Assembly: GCA_946811695.1 (NCBI GenBank)
Contig: OX328124.1
Span: 87,200,030-87,264,029, forward strand
DNA length: 64,000 nt
Direction: 5' to 3'
From: Gonocerus acuteangulatus
Taxonomy: Eukaryota > Arthropoda > Insecta > Hemiptera > Coreidae
This document shows positions 10,686 to 22,312 of the stretch, in pieces. The position numbers were made by a program, and so were the translations under genes. How positions within the stretch are numbered: the first letter of the stretch is position 1; every line of letters starts with the position of its first letter. A model generated the notes under the pieces. The model was not told the DNA's origin. It saw only the letters and a list, made by a program, of their open reading frames with translations, and did not search any database.

Positions 10686-13600
10686 ATGATGTTCTCTCGG
10701 AAAATCAATTCCTTATGTGAATTGCTTTTCTTCAATAGTTCAAAGTTCTTAAAATTGAAAGGGATCACTTATAGCAAATTTTATTCCTTGAAGAGGAACT
10801 TCACAATGCAGCTAGTTGATGATCAGGGAAGATTTGATAAGGGGAACGGAGTGCCTAAGAAGATAACTAGACTGAATTATTCTGATGTTACTTTGAGGTA
10901 ATTTACTGAAGCTTGTAGAACCTTTTTCTGTGCATTAAAAATTATACTGCCATCATTTAATGGATGTTATTTTCCAGCAACATAATGCTTCAAGTGAAGT
11001 CGAAGAAGACGAGGATTAAATCAAACCTCATTTATTTTGAAGGCAAAAGACTTTTAATAGACGCTTTGAATTCAGGAATAGTACCTCTATACATTTATTT
11101 TTCAAGGACTGAGGATATTGCAGCCATAAATGTTCCAGAAGCAACACAATTATTAAAAGTTCCTTATAATGATTTGAAAATATGGTCAGACCTTACTACA
11201 TGCCCTGGAATTTTAAGTAATTATGGCTTTGGTATCTCATTTTTACTTATCGTAGAGGTATTAGTGATATCAGAGTGTGTCCACCTGATTTTTAAAGATG
11301 GCAAAACAGCAAAGTTATCCCTTGTCACTGAATATCCCATTTCATTTATCCCTGATCACTGGAAATTTCATTTGCTCAAATGCATCGCTAAATAATTCTA
11401 ATTTAATTTAGTCCTGTATAGTTTTATAAATTGTGGAAGAGGTATTAATATGAATCCTTTTTCTCCACCATTCTGTCGATTATGCTGGAATTTTATCCAT
11501 TTTCTTAGGACTCTTTCTTTATGAGGTCCAACTCGTGATAGAAATTAGAAAAACTGATCCACCAAAAATTTCATTTCAATCAATCAATATGTATTTTAGC
11601 CAATACATAAGCATTTTTTTTATATAAATTGTATAGGACTACAAAAAAAAAAAAAAATAAAACAACCAGATAAAATAAAAAAATAAATAAAATTAATGAA
11701 CTAAAAATAGCGGGAGAAATTATTAAAAAATGAAGAAGACCTGTTAACATGTTGGCTTTAAACATGATGCAGTCCTCTCCCTGAACTGAAAGTACCTGAC
11801 TATTTTATAAAAGGGGGCACCAAACATTTTTAAACCCCACTATTTTAGAAATAATCAGCTTTATTCTTCTCCATAAAAACATGCTCCATTGTTTAATGGA
11901 TACTTACAAAGGGTAATCTCAGCGAGCCAGAGCAAAGTGTTGATTGCACTGTCATCCTTCTATGCTATACAGTTAAGAATCAGATAGCTGTTCAGTATAT
12001 GCCTGTCTAAGCCCTCACGACCTGTCACATTATTTTTTTTTTGTGTACTGTTAGTAGTGCAAATTACAGTTTTTTGGTGTACTCATTGTTATTGATGAAT
12101 CCAGTTTTCATTTAATAAGTTTTATCTAGAACTATTTACAGTTATAGAATCAAATGAACTTATACTTTTTCATTATATTTTTTTTTTTTGTTTAGCAATC
12201 TGCAGAAAGCCTGATGTTTTGATTGATTATCACCCCTCAATTCCTGTATCTATTATTTGTGATAACGTACGAGAACCAGGAAACCTGGGTTCTATTATTC
12301 GGAATTCAGCAGGTGCTGGCGTGAAGAAGGTCTACTTGAGCAAAGGCAAGTCATTTTTTTTTTAAATTTCTGAAGTAACATTTTTTTTTATTTACTTATT
12401 CTCGAAAGAGAACGCCTAGAGCTGTTCCATGGTGGAATTCCACACTAGACGCAATGAGGAAGAGGACTAGGAAACTCTTCAACAAAGCAAAGAGAACTGG
12501 ATCGTGGGACCTATACAAAAGGTCCCTAACAGAATATAACAATACTCTTAGGAAAACCAAAAGGGATACCTGGAGGAACTTCTGTGAAGAAATTAATGAT
12601 ACCACCACGAGCTGCAGGTTAAGCAAAGTCATATCAAAGTCGAACTGCAACGGCATGATTGGCGATATGACAGGTCCAAATGGAAGGACAACGAAGGAAA
12701 GAGAGTCCCTTCGGCTCCTTCTGGATACTCACTTCCCAAACAACGAGGAAGGCCTAACACACAGTCAACTCACTACAGAGATTAGACAACCTTTGAGAGC
12801 CCCAGACTGGACTCTAGCTAAAGAACTGGTAACAGCTGAATCAGTGAGATGGGCCATTAGGTCCTTTCATCCCTACAAGTCACCAGGAATGGACAATATT
12901 TACCCTTGCCTTTTACAAAAAGGCCTGGGCAGTTTGCTCTCTAGGATTGTTAACCTACTGAGAGGAAGTCTTGCCTACGGTTACATACCAATGAATTGGA
13001 GAGAAGTACGGGTTGTGTTTATACCAAAGCAAGGTAAGAACCACCACGATCACCCTAAAGCCTATAGACCAATATGCCTGACATCTTTCCTAATGAAGAC
13101 ACTAGAGAAGTTGGTGGACAGGCACATAAGGGATAATATACTTAGGCATGTACCACTAGAAACAACGCAGTATGCCTATCAATCTGGCAAATCATGCGAA
13201 AGTGCGCTGCACTGTCTAATACAGAAAGTAGAAGAATCTATCAACAATAAGGAAATTGCTCTTGGAGCATTTCTAGACATTGAGGGAGCTTTCGACAATA
13301 CCCCACTAAACACAATAGCAGAAGCTATGGGGAGTTTTAACATCGATCTTAGCACAACCAGATGGACACTGGCAATGCTGAGTGAAAGAACAATTTGTGC
13401 CAACCTGGGGAAGGCTAACTTACGTGTCAAGGCTACAAGGGGATGTCCACAAGGAGGGGTTTTATCACCGCTGCTGTGGTGCCTGGTAGTCAATTCCATT
13501 ATCAAGGAGCTAAATAATGCAGGCTTCTATACACAGGGCTATGCAGATGACCTTGCTATTCTAATTAGAGGCACTGTACCCACGGTGATAACGGACCTTA

Positions 13601-16600
13601 TGAATGAAGCACTTAAACGAGTCACAAGGTGGTGCTCCAGGTCAGGACTCAGCATTAATGCACGTAAGACGGTCATAGTCCCTTTTACAAAAAAGCGACG
13701 ACTGGTATACGGCACCTTAAGAATTCAAGAGAATATTATTCCTCTGAGTAATTCGGTGAAGTACTTAGGGGTACTATTGGACAAGAAACTAACTTGGAAA
13801 TTACACCTGGAACATGTAAGGAACAAGGCCACGTTTGCTCTGTGGACATGTAAGAGGCTGTGTGGTAGAACCTGGGGTCTCAAACCACACATTGCCAGAT
13901 GGCTATACTTGAATGTAATCAGGCCAATTGTTGCCTATGGTGCATTAGTTTGGTGGCACCGACTGGACACCAAACATATGAAAGCCATGGTAAACAAAAT
14001 ACAAAGACAAGGATGCCTCCTTATAAGTGGAGCAATGAGATCAGCGCCCACTCTCGCCCTGGAGGCACTCCTGGATATACCACCGTTACATTTGCATGTA
14101 GCAAGAATGGCCATGACTACAGCTCTTAGGCTGACCTCGCAAAATTTGATTAGGGCACCTCAGGCGCAGGGAGGACATTCAAGAATCTTTAGGATTATTG
14201 AAGGTATCCCGGAGTTGGGTATTCCGTCGGATGCAATCATTCCTGAATATGGTTTCAAAAGAAGCTTCAGAGTCAACACTGGAGTGGAGCGGAAATCTCT
14301 GGTGCCCACACCGGTGAACATACCCAATGGATTCAACGTCTACACAGATGGATCGAAGACCTCAGAGGGGACTGGCTCAGGAATATGGTACAGGGGGTGC
14401 CAAGGGGGGGGGCACCCACATTGCCTTAGGAAGAGAGCCATCGGTCTTCCAGGCTGAGGTATATGCAATCCTTGCTGCCGCAATTCAGTTGAGAGGAACA
14501 CAACACAGCCAGAAAAGGATTAATATCCTAACGGATAGCCTGGCTGCTTGTAAAGCTTTAAGCAACCCAATGACTAAATCTAAACTGGTCAGGGAATGTA
14601 GAATGGAACTAAATGAATTGGCCAAGAACAGAAACTGTGTTGAGATCCACTGGATACCTGGGCACAGTGGAATCCCTGGCAATGAAAGAGCGGACCTACT
14701 TGCAGGAAGAGGTGCCGCTATTGTACCAATTGGCCCTGCTCCCTTTTGTGGGGCACCACCATCATTATTCAAATGGATAATTCACCATTGGCTGTGTGGG
14801 AAGCAGCAAAACCTTTGGGAGAACCAGACTTTGAGGCACACCAAATGCTTTATTCAAAAGCCCTCTGGAGAACCCTGGAAGGAGCTGAAGCTCCTAAACA
14901 GAATGGAACTCAGAGAAGCAATTGGAATAATTACGGGACACTGCAAACTGAATAAGCACCTTTATAGGATGAAGCTGGTCAACTCCCCCACCTGTAGATG
15001 GTGTGGAGCAGAAGAAGAGACGCCGTTACACCTCATACGTGACTGTGAGCGGTTAGATCATATACGGTTTAGGTACTTTGGTGACGCAAAGGATACCAAT
15101 CTTGAACCAAGTGAAATATCCATTAGGAGACTTCTGGACTACTGGAAGGTAATACTCTGAGGGGAGACAACGACGGGTAAGCACAATAGGTCGATTGGCC
15201 GCGGTGCGCTCCCACTGTGGAGGTCAGCCCGGAAAATATTGTATTGTATTGTAACATTTTTTTTTATTTACTTATTCTCGAAAAGGAGCTTATGAAACTA
15301 TTACAGATTATGGACAAAGTATACATGCTGATTTAATAGATTGATAAGGGTATGGGGTCTCCCTGTGGTCTAGTGGCTAACACCTTAGATTCATATGCAG
15401 GAGATTATGGGTTCGATCCCCACTGGTGGAAGGAATTTTCTCATCTCATGGCTTGTTGGGAAAATTCCTCGCTGCACCCTGGATGTCGGCGCTAATGGCC
15501 TAAATGTCGATGCGCCGTAAAAAAAAAAAAAATAAAAAATAAATAAAATAAAATAAATTGATAAGGGTGTGTTTGGAGAAGCATTTATTTATGCTGATGA
15601 ATTAGCTTTCGTTTCACCATTGTTCTCAATGATGTCCATATAATATTTCTATTGCTTGTAACATGTTATAGATTTGTGATTACTTTGAGAAATGTACATT
15701 ACCAGAAAACTCAGTTTTTATTTTACACAAAAAAAAATAACAATTTATTATGAATACAAATTTTTTTCAAAAAGTTCTAGGTCTTAATTTCGACCCATGT
15801 CCTCCCTCCCTCCAGAGGGAGGAAACCAGCCTATGATGCCGAACTGATACGGGATTGCCCATAGATTACGAAAATAACAGTGGTTTAAATTTGTATTTAT
15901 ATCCTCATATATATTTGTATGTCGCTCTCCAACTGGTCCCAAAATCAAATTTTTGATCAAATTCACCTCTGTATTTAATAATTTGCTCTTTATTGCCATC
16001 TTGAAGTGCTAAATTAATTCTCTGGGATAGAATAGAATTAAGGGAACAGCGTAGTTTGGATACAGCAAGCAGCTAATCGTAGATTAATCCCAACTTGACA
16101 TAAAATAAAGTCCGATTCGCAGGAACTGCGTCATCTTAGCGCGGTTCCGTTCTTATCTTTAGTATTTATGAAGGCATAGAATAGAAACAGTTATTACTTT
16201 GTTTAGATCAATAGCGAAACACCTATCCAAATGAAATCTCAAACAAACCAGTCTTGAAAGGTCTTGATTTGCAATCTTACCTGTATGGGTCAGCTATCCC
16301 TTAAGTCGGGCAGAAAGGCCTCCTCACAGAGGCATTTGGAAAGCCTTGGGATCTCTCTCTTTGAACGCTACATTTTTAACAATAAATTGATCTTCTTATT
16401 TTACTTAATCTGTTTTATTGTCAAATACATTATCCGACTATAAGCAATTTAAAAATAACAAGGAATAAAACAGACAAAAAGAACCATTCAAATAAACGAA
16501 ATCAATTACTTTAAAGTTTTAAGCACTTATTTCTCCGATTGACATCGCCTAATTAAAACTTTCTTTAGAACCTTTTTTGTAGAGCATTTAGTAAGCTTTC

Positions 16601-17456
16601 GAATGGTAACCTTCTGCTTCCCAAGATTGTCAACGGTTTTCGAGATACTAACGAAAGTATACAAAGTTACCAAAACTTTTCTTGTCTGTTAATAAAATAT
16701 TTTATTCTAACCCTTTCTTTACTCCAAACATAACCAAAATTTCAACATATTAGTGTTGATGAAATTCGAACATGCAGAAAATGTTTCAACTGAATCCCAT
16801 AATTCTAAGTAACAAAATCAAAGACAAAAAGAACAGTTCGAATAAGCGAAATCAATTACTTTAAAGGTTTAAGCACTTATTTCTCCGATTGACATCGCCT
16901 AATCAAAACTTTCATTAGAACCATTTTTGTAGAGCATTTAGTAAGCTTTCTAATGGTAATCTTACGTTTCGCAAGATTTTCAACCTTTTTCGAAATATTA
17001 AGGAAAGTATACAAAGTTACCAAAATTTTTTATGTCTGTTAATAAAATATTTTATTCTAACCCTTCCTTAACTCCAAAAGTAACAAAAATTTCAACATAT
17101 TAGTTTTAATGAAAGTAGAACATGCAGAAAATGTTTCAACTGAATCCCATGATTCTAAGTACCCAAACCAAAAACGGTATTCAAAAACTATTTTTCCAAT
17201 CTTCTCGAAAACGGTTAAAGCTATCACCTTGAAAATGATTTCATTCATTTCCCTAGCCCAGGAAGCATATAAAACGAGTACTTACAAGCTTATGAACTCA
17301 AAAACGTAAGCGTTACGATTTTTTTGCGCGAATTTCGTCCCAAACGCCACTTTCAACTGCTGGTTAACGAACTTGACCTTTCAAATTGGAAGACGGATTT
17401 TTGTACCAAATTTCATCACAATCGGACCATTAGGGAAGCCAGAAATGAGCGAACAG

Positions 17457-17524
<68 letters not shown>

Positions 17525-18607
17525 TATATATGTATATATACAAATTTGAACCACCGTTATTTTCCATCTCTAGGGGTTCTGAAACGCGAAATTTTCTAGT
17601 CGGCACTTCCGGATTGTTTCATTGTATCAACCTTATAAGCGGGGTTCCTCCCTATGGGGGAGGGAGGAACCGCGCTAAAAGCAAAGAAATTAAATCCTTT
17701 AATGTCCATGATGTGTTGGTTTATTATGCTTAGTAAGTCAATAAGTATTGAATTGGATAAAATAGAGTTTTTGGGAGGATTCAGAGTATTTTTAAGTACA
17801 TGCAGACAATTTTAGGAATTGTACCCCTTTGGCCGAACTATGAATCCTTAGTCGATAAGTCTCTTTGTCCATATTTTTCGTGGATTTTATCTTGAAGATA
17901 TTTCATCCATTTTGAATATATGCTCTTCATTTTGCAGTCAGGGGACACAGCTTGCTCAGAATTCACTACAAATAAAATTGGAATAATATCAGTAAAATAA
18001 TACCAACAAATAATATGGTAGGTCTTGGAGTCGCAGGGTGGTTACACCTATTATTAGCTTACACGAATTCCACTTTGGAGAGTTAATGTTTTTGATATAC
18101 TTATATCTATTACAAATACTGAGTTACTAATGTTATAATTTGTAAGACGTTTCATGTGCAAATCCTTTATTAACATACCTATCTATTACAGGATGCAATG
18201 ACCTCTGGGATTCAAAGGTTTTGAGAGGAGCGATGGGAGCTCATTTTAGAATACCTATATACAATGAGGTCACCTGGGATTTTCTTTCAAAATCAATAAA
18301 TAAGGATACATTATTATTGATTGCTACAAATCAGGACCTTGGTGAGGGACTTGATAGTAATGGTGAAAACATTGAGTTATATTATGATCTACCTTACAAA
18401 GATTATAACGACATTACACTTGTAATAGGTGGAGAAACAGAAGGAATAAGTAGGCATTCGTATGAAATTGCAAAATCTTTTAACACTAAAAAAATAACCA
18501 TTCCTCTTTGTAATGGGGTTGAAAGCTTGAATAACGTTTCTGCAATGAGTGTCCTTCTTTTCGAAATAAAGCGGCAGTATGACACAGTCAGTAACAAAAA
18601 AGCTTAA
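10686..18607 (+). CDS. MRM3: Mitochondrial rRNA 2'-O-methyltransferase, SPOUT/TrmH class (MRM3/RNMTL1-type), four exons
   Basis: Exons 10686-10897, 10978-11216, 12196-12345 and 18192-18607 total 1017 nt, an uninterrupted frame of 338 codons plus stop. Known MRM3 methylates the ribose of a guanosine in the A-loop of mitochondrial large-subunit rRNA, using SAM. The N-terminus is basic, Ser/Phe-rich and non-acidic, as expected of a mitochondrial targeting peptide. The substrate-binding part (ALNSGIVPLYIYFS) precedes the three SPOUT motifs: NVREPGNLGSIIR (residues 174-186), VIGGETEGIS (278-287) and IPLCNGVESLNNVSA (304-318). The KGCNDLWDSKVLR and GAMGAHFR blocks are also diagnostic. Introns 1 and 2 have GT-AG borders. 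Intron 3 starts AAAG/GCAAGT and ends ACAG, a GC-AG intron of 5846 bp full of transposons. The start is the first ATG; a second ATG follows immediately. No stop or frameshift was found, so the gene is probably functional. Confidence 0.93.
12375..12407. repeat. Target site duplication, left copy, of the LINE in MRM3 intron 3
   Basis: About 32-33 bp (starting TAACATTTTTTTTTATTTAC and ending TTCTCGAAA) are repeated identically at 15251-15283. This marks a target-primed insertion. Confidence 0.9.
12408..15250 (+). mobile_element. 5'-truncated non-LTR retrotransposon (LOA/Jockey-like, RNase H-bearing)
   Basis: Bounded by the direct repeats 12375-12407 and 15251-15283. It starts in the middle of ORF2 (PRAVPWWN, the linker after the endonuclease), so the endonuclease and ORF1 are missing. 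The 3' UTR runs from 15161 and ends in short ATTGT repeats rather than poly-A, as in some I/LOA-group LINEs. Same orientation as the host gene. Confidence 0.9.
12409..15160 (+). pseudogene. LINE ORF2 fragment: reverse transcriptase and RNase H, one frameshift
   Basis: Open from 12409 through the reverse transcriptase to about 14390. Catalytic FLDIEGAFDN (Asp at 13276-13278) and YADD (about 13540-13551) are intact, and the CPQGGVLSPLLW block is present. A +1 frameshift lies within two G-runs (G5 at 14393-14397 and G9 at 14404-14412). After it the RNase H domain continues: DGSK just before the shift, then FQAEVYAIL, LTDSLAACKAL and HSGIPGNERADLLAG, so the acidic catalytic residues are all present. 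The C-terminal Cys/His tail (CRWCGAEEETPLHLIRDC) closes the protein at 15160. Lacking a promoter and the endonuclease, this copy cannot mobilise itself. The homopolymer frameshift could be a sequencing error. Confidence 0.88.
15251..15283. repeat. Target site duplication, right copy, of the intronic LINE
   Basis: Matches 12375-12407; follows the LINE's ATTGT-repeat tail directly. Confidence 0.9.
15352..15556 (+). mobile_element. tRNA-derived SINE (type a) with A-rich tail
   Basis: Starts with a tRNA-like head (GGTCTCCCTGTGGTCTAGTGGC as A box region; GGTTCGATCCCC as B box), then a body (GAATTTTCTCATCTCATGGC), a tail (GGCGCTAATGGCC, then GATGCGCCGT) and an A-rich end. It is flanked by the 12-bp duplication ATTGATAAGGGT at 15340-15351 and 15557-15568. 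The pol III promoter boxes look intact. Confidence 0.9.
15786..15990 (-). mobile_element. 3' end fragment of the Helentron-like family
   Basis: Reads (minus strand) the family's CACTGTTATTTTCG region, the GGTTTCCTCCC / GGGAGG hairpin and a degraded terminus. The AAAATAACAGTGGTTTAAATTTGTAT stretch matches the sequence next to the (TA)n tract in other copies. Truncated beyond about 15990. Confidence 0.6.
16107..17679 (+). mobile_element. Complete Helentron-like (HINE/DINE-1-like) non-autonomous element
   Basis: 5' end AAAGTCCGATTCGCAGGAAC at 16107 includes a CGCAG/CTGCG mini-hairpin. The 5' subterminal repeat TTAGCGCGGTTCC follows at about 16136. Two tandem units with a 350-bp period (landmarks at 16481 and 16831) fill the core. 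A (TA)n tract lies at 17459-17515. The conserved 3' block TCTAGTCGGCACTTCCGG is followed by a hairpin (GGGGTTCCTCCC ... GGGAGGAACC) and the terminus CGCGCTAAAA at 17671-17680. The 3' GGAACCGCGCTAA is the inverted form of the 5' subterminal repeat. No open reading frame of note. It is the clearest full-length copy in the window and sits in MRM3 intron 3. Confidence 0.75.
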
Positions 18608-18868
18608 ATTGTTGCAAAAGTTTTCTATTGAAAAAAAAAAAAATCTGATGATTGTTAAATGCAGTATTTTATGGATAGAATGCAGATTCGATCCATTATT
18701 TTAAGATGACTTCTGATATTTCTTTAAACGAGCTAACTCTCAAAAGATGTGTATTCTTCAGTAGCTTGGCCCTTGAAGATATAAAACACTATTGATGTAA
18801 AAAATTATTGACCATGAGTCAACAACATGCTACATGTTGGTAATGGATTCAATCAAGAAGCCTTTTAA

Positions 18869-18874
18869 AATAAA
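18869..18874 (+). terminator. Possible polyadenylation signal of the MRM3-like gene
   Basis: AATAAA about 260 bp downstream of the stop codon. In AT-rich DNA this motif is common by chance. Confidence 0.35.
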
Positions 18875-19004
18875 CACTCAGGTATATTATGATATTTTAT
18901 GTATACTTATTGAAAAATTACCCTATTAAATCCCACTTCTTATATATTAGGCGGAAGGTAAAAAAAAATAGCACACTTAATTAATATGATTTATCTATTT
19001 CTGC

Positions 19005-19615
19005 TCTACTATAGCATGTTCAGATAGACAGGAAAGTTCAATTCCGCATACACGAAGTTTTGAGGAAAATCTTCCCGACGGTTCCACCATTTGCAAACTC
19101 CCATTTCAAGGACAATATATCAACACAATATATGAAGCATTATAAGAACTCATTATGGCTCGTTTAAGACTAGGAAAGACTTTGAGAGGCCAGACAAAGG
19201 AAATAGTGCCTAATATTTATCAATACTTCACCAAAGCTAAGACTAAAAGTGTTTTAAACCTCCTGGTGATAAGGTTATAACAGAGAGAATGTTTACCGAC
19301 AATTTCTTGCACGGGGAACATAGGCCATGCATCTTTTCCCTCCAACTAGACCATCTATTTGAACAGGCTTTAGCTTAAATTGTTTTTAGCCTTAGCTATG
19401 GCTAAGTAATTGTTACACAATATATCCCTCACCAGACCTCTCAAAGCCTTCCCTGGTCCTAAATGAGACAATCAGTTTTTATTGAGTCTAAAGCAGTGTG
19501 TTGTTCATTGTAATGGAAATGCAAATGGCGGAACCATCGGGAATATTTCCCTCAGAATTTCGAGCCTGCGAACAGGCCCCCCTAACAGGAATTCCCCATT
19601 GTTGAACAGGCTATA
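19005..19615. mobile_element. Inverted-repeat DNA element (CTATAGC...TGTTCA ends)
   Basis: CTATAGCATGTTCA near 19010 is mirrored by TGAACAGGCTATAG near 19595-19608. Further in, GGTTCCACCATTTGCAAA (about 19080) is mirrored by ATGCAAATGGCGGAACC (about 19517-19533), and a degraded arm pair around AGACTTTGAGAGG / CCTCTCAAAGCCTT follows. An internal extra TTGAACAGGCTTTAG lies at about 19360. No coding region. Superfamily unknown. Confidence 0.5.
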
Positions 19616-19839
19616 GTTTCTTACCCTTAGTGCCCAATCAGGAACATTCCTTAAACCTATTTACAGCGAAAATAGGCAAGTACACATTTCACTGTCGAGG
19701 CCACATCATGACTCATTTTATTTTAAGTTTTGGCTCTAAAACCTGGGGTTCTTCATAAGTAAAGTCAGTAAGAAGAAAAAAAAAAAAAAAAAAAAAAAAA
19801 AACTTAATTTATTATAATATTTTTTAAATTAATATTTTT

Positions 19840-19892
19840 TAAACCTATAGATAACCCGTCCTAAAGTTCGTAGTTAATAATAAATGGACGTT
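19840..19892 (+). mobile_element. Tail fragment of a type-b SINE
   Basis: ACCTATAGATAACCCGTCC and AATAAATGGACGTTAAAT match the tail of the complete SINE at 33694-33902 (inverted there). Head missing. It follows an A-tract at 19777-19801. Confidence 0.6.
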
Positions 19893-20364
19893 AAATAGAG
19901 CTTGTCAAATTCAGTAAAATAGAACAGTAAAATGTGAGTGTGACTCGGAATAAATGTTCAGGCCATTAGATAGGTCTATGTCCTGTAAAAAGGACCAGTT
20001 GACAAGTCTATACAGATGCTCAGTAGATACTTCCCAGCTGGCGCAGAACCCAAAACCTCTCCTTCACATGCCCTCTAGATGTAGCTGTCATAGTGCCTCC
20101 TTTCGAAGAGAGGCCCTCTGTTTGCATTGTGGATATCTAATAGAGGCAGAAAGGATGTACCACCGCGTGTAGAGAGTCTCAATCTCTAAGGTTCATAGGT
20201 GCTGCCACCTGCGGACCAAAAAGAATACCAAACTGGCTAAACCACTTCAGTGGAAATTTTTATTTTAAGTACATTTTAATTTCTACACAAAAAGCATACT
20301 GTCTACAGTATAATAATCCAAAGCATATCCTACTCGATCCATGCAAGTGGTGACTATACTTTTA

Positions 20365-21530
20365 GCATTAGTATTTCTTAAAAGACACAACTAAAAAAAA
20401 AAAAAAAAACTGAAAGTGTGTCACGTTTGCCTATGCAGGGGAATATGATTAAGTCAGGGAAAGTGACACAAGTGTCCTCTGGTGTACAAGCTCTGAAACT
20501 AGGTACGTACAGTTTTGATGGTTGATTAACCCTGGATTGACACCGTGGGGTGGAAAATACCCCACACTTTGTTCTTTGGCGTGTTTCTTAATTTCTGTAA
20601 ATCACAGAGACACCCTTTTTCTTCATAATTAATCGGAAATACATTACCTAGTGTAACCTAATATAAACAAAGCCAGTTGTCAGCTAATCGCTGCATGAGA
20701 AGGTCAGTCATGAGAAGGTGTAGTTAACGTATAACTTTTTCGCTCATCTGATAGATCTTCACGGGTCGATCACTTTTATGTTACGGCTTTCCAAGTGACG
20801 AAATGGCCTAAAAAGTGCCCATAAAAGATTTTCTCTTTGATTTGGGCTACCAACTGTTTAATGTTCATGTGGCAGTTAGTGCCTAACTGGAGAACATACC
20901 AAAACCACTGAAGACACTGATGCTTGTTGTTTTGGGTGATGAATCAACTCCTGGTGGACCTTCAACATATTTCGTTACCTTGGACAAACCCGTGTTTCAT
21001 GTTCATTTTGTGACAGAAAGGAAGACGAAAACACTACTAGTGTAAAATGGCTATGTGCCGCGATCACAGATCACCAAAATGTGTTAAATGTTAACGAGTC
21101 TCAATTGGACAGAACATTGTATTTTCCTAAAGTTCCTATTTTTTATGGCTTTTGAACATTCTAGTTTATTGTTCGTAAACATGTTTTCAGTTTAGTCATA
21201 TTTTTCCAAGATAATTATTTGGTGTATGAACAATATTGAGTTTTAGGATTTCCTTGCTATTTTGTGAATTTTTAATAAATATTTTGCAGATTTATAACTG
21301 TTTGAATTTATTTCTTGATGTTCCTGTTTTATACATCATCGTTGTAGAAAAAAGCAAAAGAAAAAGATTGAAATTTGTTTATTTTACATTTTTTCAAAGT
21401 TTGGGGTAAAATTTACCCCACGGTGTCATTAATGTAGATCTTAATGGCAGTGTCAATCCAGGGTTAAGAGATGTTTAACAATGTCTTTCATAGTCACTAA
21501 CTGAAAAACACAGCAGTCCAATTGAAAACT
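20365..21530. mobile_element. Second copy of the 7.0-kb MITE, interrupted by a piggyBac-like element
   Basis: GTATTTCTTAAAAGACACAACT, AGTGACACAAGTG.CCTCTGGTGTA and TACAGTTTTGATGGTTGAT match the 7029-7281 element read on the opposite strand. After the insertion the match resumes (AATGTCTTTCATAGTCA). The far terminus is not resolved. Confidence 0.6.
20530..21463 (+). mobile_element. Non-autonomous piggyBac-like element (internal deletion derivative), 934 bp
   Basis: Flanked on both sides by TTAA (20526-20529 and 21464-21467). Terminal inverted repeats are CCCTGGATTGACAC (20530-20543 and, inverted, 21450-21463), with a second inverted motif CACCGTGGGGT / ACCCCACGGTG. The interior keeps a coding remnant near 20985-21100 whose plus-strand frame gives SCSFCDRKEDEN and SVKWLC. 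These resemble the Cys-rich C-terminal domain of piggyBac transposases. The catalytic core is gone. Confidence 0.85.
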
Positions 21531-22116
21531 TATGGAGTACACTGGAATCTGAAGGGAAAAACAAAAACGAGGCGAAATGTATTAAAGAGCAACCTCTAAA
21601 AGACGGGTGAAAATATCAGTAGATACAGATAAGGTGTCATTAAGGCGGAAAATATCCACAAAAATACTCAAAGATGAATAGAATGATTGGTCTCACCCTT
21701 TCGGAGAGTATTTCTAGTGCGACTGAAAAGAGCTCCTGTCAACTAATTTAATTTAATAGTCCAACTGGAACCATCGTAAATTTCGATAACAGCCTTGTTG
21801 ATAACGATCGAAAAGGAAGTAATTCCCCATAAAAGATCTTCACGAGGGCTTCATTAATTTCTGTAACTCAGGGAAGAATTTTGGAGTATATGCGGTTACT
21901 CTGATCCATGAAACATTATGGCTCAAATAAAGAGGCATGGATATATACATACATTCAATGTTAGGATTTGTTCAACCAACATTCTTTTTAGCGCGGTTCT
22001 TCCTTCCCTCCATAGGGAGGAAACCCGCTCATGACGCAACTCAGAAGTACTGAAAAGAAAATTTCATGTTTCAGATCCCATAGATCAATAATATAACGGT
22101 GGTTCAAATTTGTATG

Positions 22117-22179
<63 letters not shown>

Positions 22180-22312
22180 TACTTATAGAAAACTAAGATG
22201 TTCTAGGTAGTTGGTAACAGCTTATTGAGTCTTCAATTGTTTTGTATTTTACATTAAACTTTTATTGTGGAAACGTTTCGGCAACGGTTCAATCCAATTG
22301 TCTGTGAAATAC

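Noticed and set aside
12396..12656. Minus-strand frame over the start of the intronic LINE, and similar ones at 13179-13505 and 14485-14772
   Set aside because: Antisense shadows of the LINE reverse transcriptase and RNase H frames.
15354..15426. Possible functional tRNA gene
   Set aside because: The head is tRNA-like but is followed by the SINE body, tail, A-rich end and a target duplication.
19954..20172. 72-codon Cys-containing frame
   Set aside because: No recognisable zinc-finger spacing; surrounded by repeat fragments.
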